DNA of 13,414 nt from Candidatus Pelearchaeum sp. (GCA_015520425.1 WAQC01000023.1:1-13414), one strand, 5' to 3'; shown: positions 1 through 6,494, counted from the stretch's first letter. Numbers and translations are program-made. Notes: generated by a model not told the origin, from the sequence alone.

Positions 1-764
1 CATTTGATATTCAGACTAAAGCAGTCAAGAAAGATGGGGGCTTTGTGGTAAATGGTCAGAAGATATGGATAACCCTGGCACACATGGCAGACCTTATTGT
101 AGGCGTTGTGCGCACAACGCCTAAGGATAGGGTGCAGAGGAAGTCTCATGGAATTAGCCTGCTCCTGATAGATGCTAAGCAACCAGGGGTTAAGACCTCG
201 CGAATCCCAGGCATGGCGCTCAGAGCCCTTCCCAGCAATCAGGTCTATTTTGAGGATGTCTGGGTTCCTGAGGAGAATGTGGTGGGCGAGGTGGATAGGG
301 GCTGGGAGACGCTTACAGCGCTGCTGAACGCTGAGCGCATATCCACCGCCTCCATCTCGCTGGGATGCGGCGAATACGCGCTACAGAGAGCAGTTGAATA
401 CGCGTCTAACAGGCTTGTCTTCGGCCGCCCAATAGGGAGCAACCAGGCGATACAGTTCCCCCTGGCCGAGGCTAAGGCCGAGCTTGAGGTGGCTAAGCTG
501 ATGACCCTTAAGGCTGCATGGCTCTATGACCAGGGGCTAGACTGCGCTGTTGAGGCTAACATCGCAGCCCTCCAAGCAGCGCGCGCAGCGTTCAAGGCTG
601 CTGACAGGGCAGTCCAGACATTCGGCGGCATGGGGTTCGCAGAAGAAAACGACATAGAACGCGTATTCAGGGATGTTAGACTTTTCAGAACCGCCCCAGT
701 CCCAGAGGAGATGGTCCTCAACTTCATAGCCACGCGCGTCCTAGGGCTTCCGCGTTCATTCTAA
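1..764 (+). CDS. Acyl-CoA dehydrogenase, C-terminal part (5' end outside window)
   Basis: The reading frame is already open at base 3 and reads FDIQTKAVKKDGGFVVNGQKIWIT, so the gene starts upstream of the window and the GTG at 45 is an internal Val. It is a flavin-dependent acyl-CoA dehydrogenase that oxidises an acyl-CoA at C2-C3. About 254 residues are visible: the end of the middle beta domain (NGQKIWIT, then VYFEDVWVPEENVVGEVDRGW) and the whole C-terminal helical domain (VFGRPIGSNQAIQFPLAEA, VQTFGGMGFAEENDIERVFRD, ending VLGLPRSF). The usual C-terminal catalytic Glu of the YEGT motif is replaced in APVPEEM. A Glu in the LNAERIS helix (codon 333-335) sits where isovaleryl- and long-chain acyl-CoA dehydrogenases carry their base. 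The next gene begins 40 bp downstream with its own weak TATA. The family is certain; the substrate is unknown. Confidence 0.93.
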   Translation, partial: FDIQTKAVKKDGGFVVNGQKIWITLAHMADLIVGVVRTTPKDRVQRKSHGISLLLIDAKQPGVKTSRIPGMALRALPSNQVYFEDVWVPEENVVGEVDRGWETLTALLNAERISTASISLGCGEYALQRAVEYASNRLVFGRPIGSNQAIQFPLAEAKAELEVAKLMTLKAAWLYDQGLDCAVEANIAALQAARAAFKAADRAVQTFGGMGFAEENDIERVFRDVRLFRTAPVPEEMVLNFIATRVLGLPRSF

Positions 765-776
765 GCCCTACAAACC

Positions 777-786
777 TCTATTAATC
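777..786 (+). promoter_or_regulatory. Weak TATA-like element for the molybdenum hydroxylase gene
   Basis: The A/T-rich stretch CTATTAATCG is centred about 25 bp upstream of the GTG pair at 805/808, the spacing expected for an archaeal TATA box driving a leaderless transcript. No clear Shine-Dalgarno sequence precedes the start, which fits. The match is weak, so read-through from the acyl-CoA dehydrogenase gene is also possible. Confidence 0.3.
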
Positions 787-804
787 GCGAAGAGAGAGTA
801 GAGC

Positions 805-3213
805 GTGGTGCATTTCTTGTCCTCGGCTTCGCAGTGGATTGGGAAGCCTCTAAAGACCAAGGAGGGGATACGGCATGTCCGCGGGCTTGGGAGGTTCGTT
901 GAGGACATAAGCCTGCCCAAGATGGCTTATGCGGCTCTTGTAAGAAGCCCATACGCCCACGCGAGGATAAAATCCATAGACATATCGCGTGCAGTCAAGA
1001 CGCCTGGAGTAATAGCCGTATTAACGGGTAAGGATATAGCGAGCATAACCCAGCCGTTTCCCCAGCTCACCACGCCGCCAGCTTCAAATGTGAAGGACTA
1101 CAGCATGGCGGTCAATAAGGTTAGGTACGTGGGCGAGCCGGTGGCTGCGGTAATAGCTGAGTCGCGTTATGCAGCAGCTGACGCGGCGGAGCTGGTGGAT
1201 GTGGAGTACGAGCTACTGCCCGCAGTAGTTGACCCAGAGGAGGCGCTTAAGGAGGATGCTCCAATACTGCACGAGGAGGCTGGCACAAACATAGCTGCCG
1301 TCGTTGATTACGATTATGGCGACTACGACGAGGCCGAGGCTTCCGCAGACAGGATAATAAGAGCGAACCTCCGTTACCATAGGTTCAGCTCAACACCTCT
1401 AGAGCCCTTCGCGGTGCTGGCAGACTACAACAAGACAGAGGACTCCTACACGATTTACTGCAACAACCAGATGCCGATGTTCCTAATTCCCTCCATACTG
1501 AGGGCTCTTAATATAGGGCTTGACAAGATACGCATAGTTACGCAGGATATAGGCGGTGGGTTTGGTGTTAAGATTCTCAGCTACCCCTACATGGTTCTGG
1601 TCGCTGCTCTCTCCAAGCTCGTCGGCAGGCCTGTCAAGTGGGTTGAGACACGCCGCGAGCATATGATGGCGAGCTCACACGGCGCTGACCGCCTCTTCAG
1701 GGTTGAGGCAGCGATAAAGAATGACGGGACACTACTCGGCCTGAAGACGGAGACCATAGACGATATAGGAGCATATGCCCGACACGAGCCAGCGGGACTA
1801 ACGGTCTGGGCTCAGGTAGCCTCAGGCTGCTGCCGCTTCAAACACCTACGCCAAAGGATGTACGCGGTATTCACCAACAAATGCCCAGCAGGCCCTAATA
1901 GGGGTTTTGCGCGTGCGCCTCATCAATACATGATTGAACGCATCCTGGACATGATTGCGCGTGAAGTGGGTAAGGACCCTGTTGAGGTGAGGCTAATCAA
2001 CTATGTTAAGCGTGAGGAACAGCCATACACTACGCTTAACGGCTGTGTCTATGATGACGGCGACTACATAGGCGCTGTACAGCGTGTTATGGAGCTACTA
2101 GACTATTGGGGCTGGCGCAGGAGGCAGGAGGAGCTGCGTAAAGAGGGGAGACTAATTGGCATCGGGATAGCTACGACCCTAGACTCTGGAACTGCTAACT
2201 TCGGGCAGGTGAGGATGCTAAACCCAAGGTTGCCCAACGTTGGGACAAGTGAGGCTGCCTCGGTGCAGATGACTGGTGATGGACGTGTAGTAGTGAAGCT
2301 TGGCTCCGTCCCCCAGGGCCAGTCGCATGAGACGGTTTCAGCCCAGATAGTTGCTGATGTCCTAGGAATGAACCCAGACCACGTTACCGTTGCCATAGGC
2401 TTTGACTCCGAGTCTCATCCCTATACATTCCACTCAGGGACATACGCCAGCAGGTTCGCGGGAACTGGGATGGTTGCCGTTTATGAAGCTGCTATGAAGC
2501 TTAGGGAGAAGATTAGGAAGATAGCCGCTCACCTATTGGAGGCGCGTGAGGAGGATATAGAGCTGGCTAATGAGCAGGCATTCGTGAAAGACGCCCCTGA
2601 GAGGAGCGTGTCATTTAGGAGGATAGCCCGCACAGCTTACGCAAATCCATACGAGCTTCCAGAGGGGATGGAGGCTGGCCTGTATAGCCTGAGCGTATTC
2701 AGCCCACCCTTCAAGCCGCCTGACGAAAAGAAGGTCGGGAACCTAACGCTCACCTACTCATACCAGACGCATGGCATAGTGGTTGAGATTGACCCAGAAA
2801 CAGGAGAGCCGAAGATACTTGATTATGTTATCGTAGATGACTGTGGGCGTGTGATTAATCCGCTGGTAGTTTATGGCCAGATACATGGAGCGGCTCTTCA
2901 CGGGCTTGCCGCTGTTCTCTACGAGTCGTTTGACTACGATAGCTCAGGCCAGCTACTAACATCAACCTTCATGGATTATCTAGCTCCAACAGCGTTTGAC
3001 ACACCCAGCTTCAAAACCGAAAGAATCTCTATACCATCTCCATTCACACCGTTAGGCGCTAAGGGAGTCGGCGAAGGATGCGGAACACCAATACCAGCGC
3101 TAATAAACGCGATAGAAGACGCCCTCTCACCCTATAATGTACGCCTAACGAACTCTCACATAAAGCCAGAAGAAATCTACTGGATAATCAGAAAATCCAA
3201 ACAACACACCTAA
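805..3213 (+). CDS. Xanthine dehydrogenase-family molybdopterin-binding (large) subunit
   Basis: An 802-residue large subunit of the molybdenum hydroxylase family (xanthine dehydrogenase, aerobic CO dehydrogenase, 4-hydroxybenzoyl-CoA reductase, aldehyde oxidoreductase). Such proteins bind molybdopterin cytosine dinucleotide and hydroxylate or reduce a substrate with water as oxygen source. Visible are the N-terminal WIGKPLKTKEGIRHVRGLGRFVEDI hammerhead motif, QDIGGGFG (247-254), GPNRGFAR (363-370) at the active-site loop position, GSVPQGQSHET (from 500) with the Gln near molybdenum, and GAKGVGEG (751-758) carrying the expected catalytic Glu757. The loop lacks the AYxCSFR signature of true form I CO dehydrogenase, so CO oxidation is unlikely. 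The length is normal. The FAD and 2Fe-2S partner subunits are not in the window and may lie upstream. The start is GTG 805 or GTG 808. Neighbouring acyl-CoA genes suggest an organic acid or CoA-ester substrate; this is inference. Confidence 0.9.
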   Translation: MVHFLSSASQWIGKPLKTKEGIRHVRGLGRFVEDISLPKMAYAALVRSPYAHARIKSIDISRAVKTPGVIAVLTGKDIASITQPFPQLTTPPASNVKDYSMAVNKVRYVGEPVAAVIAESRYAAADAAELVDVEYELLPAVVDPEEALKEDAPILHEEAGTNIAAVVDYDYGDYDEAEASADRIIRANLRYHRFSSTPLEPFAVLADYNKTEDSYTIYCNNQMPMFLIPSILRALNIGLDKIRIVTQDIGGGFGVKILSYPYMVLVAALSKLVGRPVKWVETRREHMMASSHGADRLFRVEAAIKNDGTLLGLKTETIDDIGAYARHEPAGLTVWAQVASGCCRFKHLRQRMYAVFTNKCPAGPNRGFARAPHQYMIERILDMIAREVGKDPVEVRLINYVKREEQPYTTLNGCVYDDGDYIGAVQRVMELLDYWGWRRRQEELRKEGRLIGIGIATTLDSGTANFGQVRMLNPRLPNVGTSEAASVQMTGDGRVVVKLGSVPQGQSHETVSAQIVADVLGMNPDHVTVAIGFDSESHPYTFHSGTYASRFAGTGMVAVYEAAMKLREKIRKIAAHLLEAREEDIELANEQAFVKDAPERSVSFRRIARTAYANPYELPEGMEAGLYSLSVFSPPFKPPDEKKVGNLTLTYSYQTHGIVVEIDPETGEPKILDYVIVDDCGRVINPLVVYGQIHGAALHGLAAVLYESFDYDSSGQLLTSTFMDYLAPTAFDTPSFKTERISIPSPFTPLGAKGVGEGCGTPIPALINAIEDALSPYNVRLTNSHIKPEEIYWIIRKSKQHT

Positions 3214-3270
3214 CCTTTTCCATTAATTATGACTACTTCATTTTGAAGAAGCTTTAGCTTTGTTTTAAGG
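3214..3270 (+). terminator. T-rich region after the molybdenum hydroxylase gene
   Basis: Several T runs (CCTTTTCC, CATTTTG, TTTGTTTT) follow the stop codon, typical of archaeal intrinsic termination at U-rich tracts. The 12-bp palindrome AAGCTTTAGCTT at 3249-3260 lies inside this stretch, just upstream of the thiolase TATA box. It could be a protein-binding site or chance. Confidence 0.35.
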
Positions 3271-3284
3271 TTTATTATATAATC
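3271..3284 (+). promoter_or_regulatory. TATA box for the thiolase/DUF35/crotonase unit
   Basis: TTTATTATATAATC is a strong archaeal TATA box. Its centre, near 3278, lies 26 bp before the ATG at 3304, so transcription should start at or next to the start codon (leaderless). No Shine-Dalgarno sequence is present before that ATG, in agreement. Confidence 0.6.
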
Positions 3285-3303
3285 AACTCGGTATAAAATT
3301 TGT

Positions 3304-4500
3304 ATGAGTGGTTTTAGAGGTATTGCGGCAATATCTGGATACGCAGAAACACCATTCAGCAGGGCGCGTGTTGATAAAGGAGAGCCGCGTCTCACCGCTG
3401 AGGAATACTATGCTTGGGCTCTTGAGCTTCTTCTAAAACAGACAGGACTTGAGAAGAAGGACCTTACAGGTCAGGGTGTTGGGATTATAGGCTCTGAGTG
3501 GCCGCATAGTGAGATATGGTCTGCGGAGGCTATTCAAAACCTAGGCTTAGAGCCTAAGCTTCTAGTGCGCGCAGACCACGGCGGCGCTAACGCTGCTGCG
3601 CTGCTGGTTCAGGGCGTCTTAGCAATACACGCGGGCTACGTGGAGCATTTCCTCATGCTGGGGGCTGACACGCCCCTCTCAATAACAGGCCCCGCTTCAA
3701 GAACATGGCGCTACGATGAAAATTATCTCAAACCATTTGGGACTATGGGCCCTAATAGCTTGATAGCCATGGCTATGCGCCGCTACATGAACGACTATGG
3801 CGCAAAACCTGAGCATTTCGGGACTATTTCAGTAGTCCAGAGAAAACACGCAACGCTTAACCCCAACGCGTATCTAAAGGCTCCGCTAACTATGGAGGAC
3901 TATCTTAACTCTCGTCTAATCTCAGACCCTCTTAGGCTCTTGGATATATGCATATGGGTTAATGGCGGGTTTGCTATACTCCTCTCCTCAGCCAGCGCTG
4001 CTAAAAGAATTACCGACAAGCCCGTCAGTATTCTGGGATTTGGTGAGTGGCATAATCCAAACGCTGGCCAGCCCGCGCATGATATAACTACTACAGGAGT
4101 TAAGATTGCGGCAGAGCAGGCGTATAAGATGGCTGGAATCACTCAGCGTGATGTCTCGCTCTTCCAGCCCTACGACGACTACACCGTTGCTGTCCTAATG
4201 CAGATAGAGGATGCTGGATTCTGTAAGAAGGGCGAGGCAGGTAGATTCGTGGAAGAGAACGACATAAGCTACCAAGGCCAGCTCCCAATAAACACTGGCG
4301 GAGGCCAGCTCTCAGCAGGCCAGGCAGGAATGGCTGGAGGATTCCTCCACTTCGTAGAGGCTGCAAGACAGCTGAGAGGCGAAGCAGGCCAGAGACAGGT
4401 TAAGGATGCCCGAATAGGGTTGGTTACGAGCCTCGGCTGCGTCGGGTTTGAAGGCCATTTCATAAACAACTATGCAGTTGTTCTTGGAGGTGAGGTGTAG
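3304..4500 (+). CDS. Thiolase-fold protein lacking thiolase Cys/His (SCP-x/Ltp2-like)
   Basis: A 398-residue thiolase-superfamily protein of the SCP-x/lipid-transfer branch. The family fold is seen in the N-terminal GIAAISGYAETPF, the central LLDICIWVNGGFAILLSS (212-229), FQPYDDYT (287-294), EDAGFCKKGEAGRF (302-315), LPINTGGGQLSAGQAGM (327-343) and ARQLRGEAG. The usual nucleophilic Cys region reads VRADHGGANAAAL (88-100) with no Cys. The GHP histidine motif reads AGQAG, and the late CxG motif is altered (GCVG). Claisen thiolysis by the normal mechanism is therefore unlikely. Cys-less homologues paired with a DUF35 protein include steroid side-chain retro-aldolases (Ltp2 with ChsH2), so C-C cleavage of a 3-hydroxyacyl-CoA is a reasonable guess. 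It is followed without a gap by a DUF35 gene, the expected partner. The start is fixed by the TATA spacing. Confidence 0.85.
   Translation: MSGFRGIAAISGYAETPFSRARVDKGEPRLTAEEYYAWALELLLKQTGLEKKDLTGQGVGIIGSEWPHSEIWSAEAIQNLGLEPKLLVRADHGGANAAALLVQGVLAIHAGYVEHFLMLGADTPLSITGPASRTWRYDENYLKPFGTMGPNSLIAMAMRRYMNDYGAKPEHFGTISVVQRKHATLNPNAYLKAPLTMEDYLNSRLISDPLRLLDICIWVNGGFAILLSSASAAKRITDKPVSILGFGEWHNPNAGQPAHDITTTGVKIAAEQAYKMAGITQRDVSLFQPYDDYTVAVLMQIEDAGFCKKGEAGRFVEENDISYQGQLPINTGGGQLSAGQAGMAGGFLHFVEAARQLRGEAGQRQVKDARIGLVTSLGCVGFEGHFINNYAVVLGGEV
4486..4493 (+). promoter_or_regulatory. Shine-Dalgarno site for the DUF35 gene
   Basis: GGAGGTGA is a full match to the archaeal anti-Shine-Dalgarno sequence. 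It lies inside the 3' end of the thiolase-like gene, 7 nt before ATG 4501. It fixes the start and implies translation from a shared mRNA. Confidence 0.7.
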
Positions 4501-4917
4501 ATGAGCAGCTATCCGAAGCCGCTTCCAGAGGTTACTCCGCTCACCAAGCCGTTCTGGGAGGCCAGTAAGCGAGGCGAGCTACTTCTACAGCGTTGTAAGA
4601 ACTGCTCCACATATATCTGGTATCCCCGCCACATCTGCATAAACTGCGGCTCGCGCGAGCTTGAGTGGGTCAAGGCATCAGGCAGGGGAAAGGTCTATTC
4701 ATACACCATCGTCAGGCAGGTTATAGGAAACTCCCCAGAATTCTCAAAGGAAATACCATTCGTCGTAGCTGAGATAGAGCTAGACGAGGGTGTGCGGATA
4801 TGCAGCAACATAGTAGGCGTTAAGCCCGAGGACGTAAGCATAGGTATGCCAGTTGAGGTCTTCTTTGAGGAATGCACACCAGAGATATCTCTGCCGAAAT
4901 TCAAGCCAGCGAGGTAG
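4501..4917 (+). CDS. DUF35 zinc-ribbon / OB-fold protein (acyl-CoA-binding partner)
   Basis: A 138-residue DUF35 protein. The N-terminal helix (LTKPFWEASKRGELLLQRC) leads into a rubredoxin-like zinc ribbon with C32-x2-C35-x10-C46-x2-C49. An OB-fold domain follows (about 55-138; GRGKVYSYTIVRQ, PFVVAEIELDEGVRICSNIVGV, IGMPVEVFFEE). In known archaeal and actinobacterial systems DUF35 proteins sit next to thiolase or HMG-CoA synthase, or next to Ltp2 aldolases, and hold or channel the CoA ester at the thiolase active site. The ATG follows the stop codon of the thiolase-like gene directly, with a perfect Shine-Dalgarno inside that gene, so the two are co-translated and probably form a complex. Family and pairing are seen in the sequence; complex formation is inference from homologues. 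Confidence 0.92.
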   Translation: MSSYPKPLPEVTPLTKPFWEASKRGELLLQRCKNCSTYIWYPRHICINCGSRELEWVKASGRGKVYSYTIVRQVIGNSPEFSKEIPFVVAEIELDEGVRICSNIVGVKPEDVSIGMPVEVFFEECTPEISLPKFKPAR

Positions 4918-4971
4918 CGAGCATATGAGTGGGGAATCTATATTAAGACAGCTAATGGAGGTATTCTACGC

Positions 4972-5769
4972 ATGAGCCAATACAAGCACCTTTTATATGA
5001 GAAGGTTGAAGATGCCAAAACCGCCATAATCACCTTCAACAGACCCGAAGCGCGCAACGCCATGAATGTGGCTATGCTCACAGAGTTTTACGACGCTCTC
5101 AAAGCGTCGGCAGAAGACCCAAGCGTGTGGTGTATAATAGTAACGGGAGCGGGTGATAAGGCGTTCTGCTCAGGAGGCGATGCCAAAGAGTTCCTAGCTA
5201 ATGTAGAGGCTGGGAAGATATCTGAGATAGAGCGCTTCAACAGATTCAACCTTGATGTTTGGCGTTTTATGGAGAAGATGCGGAAGCCGATAATCGCGGC
5301 GGTAAATGGATTTTGTAACATAGAGACAATACAGGCGGTTGACCTGGTTGTGGCCAGTCAGAACGCGAAATTCGGGCTCCCAGAGGTATCTATAGGCGTG
5401 AGCCCTGGGGCTGGGATAACGATACGTATGCCCCGTTTCCTCAGCAAATACTGGGCCAAGTATCTGCTCTTCACTGGGGAGTGGATAACGGCGGAGGAGG
5501 CGTATAGGCTGGGCTTCGTGAATAAGGTTGTGCCACACGAGAAGCTTAGGGAGGAAGCCCTAAACCTAGCTAGGAAGATAGTCAAGAACGCCCCACTCGC
5601 GGTAGGAGCCACCAAGGCCTGCGTAAACCTCGGCGGCGAGATGCCGATAGACGAGGGCATGGAGTACCAGCTTAAGGAGTCAATCCTAATGTTCCACACC
5701 AAAGACCTGAAAGAAGGAATAAAAGCCCGCTTCTACGAAAAACGAGAACCAGCATTTAAGGGCGAATAA
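4972..5769 (+). CDS. Enoyl-CoA hydratase/isomerase-family protein (crotonase), oxyanion loop shortened
   Basis: A 265-residue crotonase-fold protein of normal length. The conserved blocks are present: FNRPEARNAMN (22-32), AFCSGGDAKEF (64-74, first oxyanion-hole strand), RKPIIAAVNG (104-113), FGLPEVSIGVSPGAG (134-148), TGEWITAEEAYRLGFVNKVV (168-187) and a C-terminal YEKREPAF. The two Glu residues matching the catalytic pair of enoyl-CoA hydratase are E118 and E138, with the same 20-residue spacing as rat Glu144/Glu164. The loop between NGFCN and IE lacks three residues where most relatives have Gly-Gly-Gly, including the glycine giving the second oxyanion-hole NH. GGAGGT (4957-4962) lies 9 nt before the ATG. 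Third gene of the thiolase-like/DUF35 unit; probably hydrates or isomerises an enoyl-CoA made by an acyl-CoA dehydrogenase. Activity is uncertain because of the deletion. Confidence 0.9.
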   Translation: MSQYKHLLYEKVEDAKTAIITFNRPEARNAMNVAMLTEFYDALKASAEDPSVWCIIVTGAGDKAFCSGGDAKEFLANVEAGKISEIERFNRFNLDVWRFMEKMRKPIIAAVNGFCNIETIQAVDLVVASQNAKFGLPEVSIGVSPGAGITIRMPRFLSKYWAKYLLFTGEWITAEEAYRLGFVNKVVPHEKLREEALNLARKIVKNAPLAVGATKACVNLGGEMPIDEGMEYQLKESILMFHTKDLKEGIKARFYEKREPAFKGE

Positions 5770-5778
5770 AACAATCCC

Positions 5779-5809
5779 TAATTTATTTCTTAATTTTATT
5801 TTTATTTTT
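5779..5809 (+). terminator. T-rich terminator between convergent genes
   Basis: A run rich in T (TTTATTTCTTAATTTTATTTTTATTTTTA) fills the short gap between the crotonase stop codon and the protoglobin stop codon on the other strand. It has no strong hairpin and fits archaeal U-tract termination of the + strand unit. On the - strand it is A-rich and would terminate poorly. Confidence 0.6.
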
Positions 5810-6404
5810 AGTAGTCGCCATCCCGCGCATATGGATAGCTCCAGAGGGAGACTTGCAGAACCACCGACTTAAACCACGCATTATACATCTTCTCAACCTC
5901 CTCTTGACTATGCCCTTTCTTAGCTAGGAATGGCTTGATTGTGGCTGTTATAGGGTATATGAACGCAATAAGATAGCGTAGCGGTATATGCTCTACGCTC
6001 TCCACTCCATCTGTTCTATTCTTCCCAGACCTATGATGCCTCCGTCCAATCTCAACTTGGTAATCAAGCCATTCCTGGTCGTATTTCCTGAAGCACGTAT
6101 CAAGTATCCACTGGCCGAACCTCCTCCTAACAGCCTCTAGATAACCCTGTATAGGCTCTCCACTCCTCTTATCAGCGAAGTAATATACCAGATGGGGATT
6201 TGAGCCAACCCAGCCATACCATAAGTCCAGTATCTCGTCAACCTGGTCCTTCAACACTTCGCCAGCCATGCGGAGATAATGCGCGTCCTCCTCACTGAAC
6301 ATAACAGTCTTCTTAAGCAACTCCAGCTCTTCAAACGTTATAGGAGATTTCGGAACCTGTGGAGAACCGAATAAATAGCCAGGTATCTTATTCGTTCTGC
6401 TCAT
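5808..6404 (-). CDS. pgb: Protoglobin (haem gas-binding globin)
   Basis: A 198-residue single-domain protoglobin, close in length and motifs to those of Aeropyrum pernix and Methanosarcina acetivorans. These bind O2, CO and NO at a strongly distorted haem; their cellular role is not settled. Visible are IPGYLFG near the N-terminus, ITFEELELLKKTVMFSEED, DQVDEILDLWYGWVGSNPHLVYYF with Trp62-Tyr63 matching the distal Trp-Tyr pair of the family, RRRFGQWILDTC, and WLDYQVEIGRRHHRSGKNRTDGV with the proximal haem His in IGRRH (His123). The C-terminus is IPLRYLIAFIYPITATIKPFLAKKG and a long last helix. There is no fused signalling domain, so it is a free cytoplasmic globin. A TATA box 26 bp upstream fixes the ATG and implies a leaderless mRNA. 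It diverges from an HxlR-type regulator gene. Confidence 0.95.
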   Translation of the reverse strand: MSRTNKIPGYLFGSPQVPKSPITFEELELLKKTVMFSEEDAHYLRMAGEVLKDQVDEILDLWYGWVGSNPHLVYYFADKRSGEPIQGYLEAVRRRFGQWILDTCFRKYDQEWLDYQVEIGRRHHRSGKNRTDGVESVEHIPLRYLIAFIYPITATIKPFLAKKGHSQEEVEKMYNAWFKSVVLQVSLWSYPYARDGDY

Positions 6405-6424
6405 ACCAACACCGTTGCATATGT

Positions 6425-6433
6425 TGTATATTA
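6425..6433 (-). promoter_or_regulatory. TATA box for the protoglobin gene
   Basis: Read on the - strand this is TAATATACA, centred about 26 bp upstream of the protoglobin ATG at 6404. The transcript would therefore be leaderless or nearly so. Confidence 0.5.
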
Positions 6434-6458
6434 GCGGTGTAGTGAGAAATGGGTTAGA

Positions 6459-6478
6459 TGGTTACCTAAAAGTAACCA
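6459..6478. promoter_or_regulatory. Inverted repeat, candidate operator between divergent promoters
   Basis: TGGTTAC (6459-6465), a 6-bp spacer and GTAACCA (6472-6478) form a perfect 7-bp inverted repeat. It ends about 7 bp upstream of the TATA box of the HxlR-like gene and lies about 26 bp upstream of the protoglobin TATA on the other strand. Position and symmetry suggest a binding site for a dimeric (or two-domain) winged-helix regulator, most simply the adjacent HxlR-type protein. Binding itself is inference. Confidence 0.5.
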
Positions 6479-6485
6479 AGGCTAA

Positions 6486-6494
6486 TTTTATTTA
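6486..6494 (+). promoter_or_regulatory. TATA box for the HxlR/DUF1648 unit
   Basis: TTTTATTTA is centred about 34 bp upstream of ATG 6524, predicting transcription start near 6515 and a leader of about 8 nt. The inverted repeat at 6459-6478 sits immediately upstream, at the position where transcription factor B or an activator would contact DNA. Confidence 0.5.

Noticed and set aside
805..3213. Aerobic CO dehydrogenase large subunit (CoxL)
   Set aside because: The AYxCSFR active-site signature is absent and no coxM/coxS genes are beside it; only the broader family is supported.
3304..4500. Acetyl-CoA C-acetyltransferase of the archaeal mevalonate pathway
   Set aside because: That enzyme also pairs with DUF35 but keeps the nucleophilic Cys and the GHP His; both are missing here and no HMG-CoA synthase gene is adjacent.
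5194..5702. Two 114-codon open frames on the - strand inside the crotonase gene
   Set aside because: They overlap a clearly real gene, have no recognisable motifs, no upstream TATA or Shine-Dalgarno, and low-complexity Ser/Arg/Leu composition typical of shadow frames.
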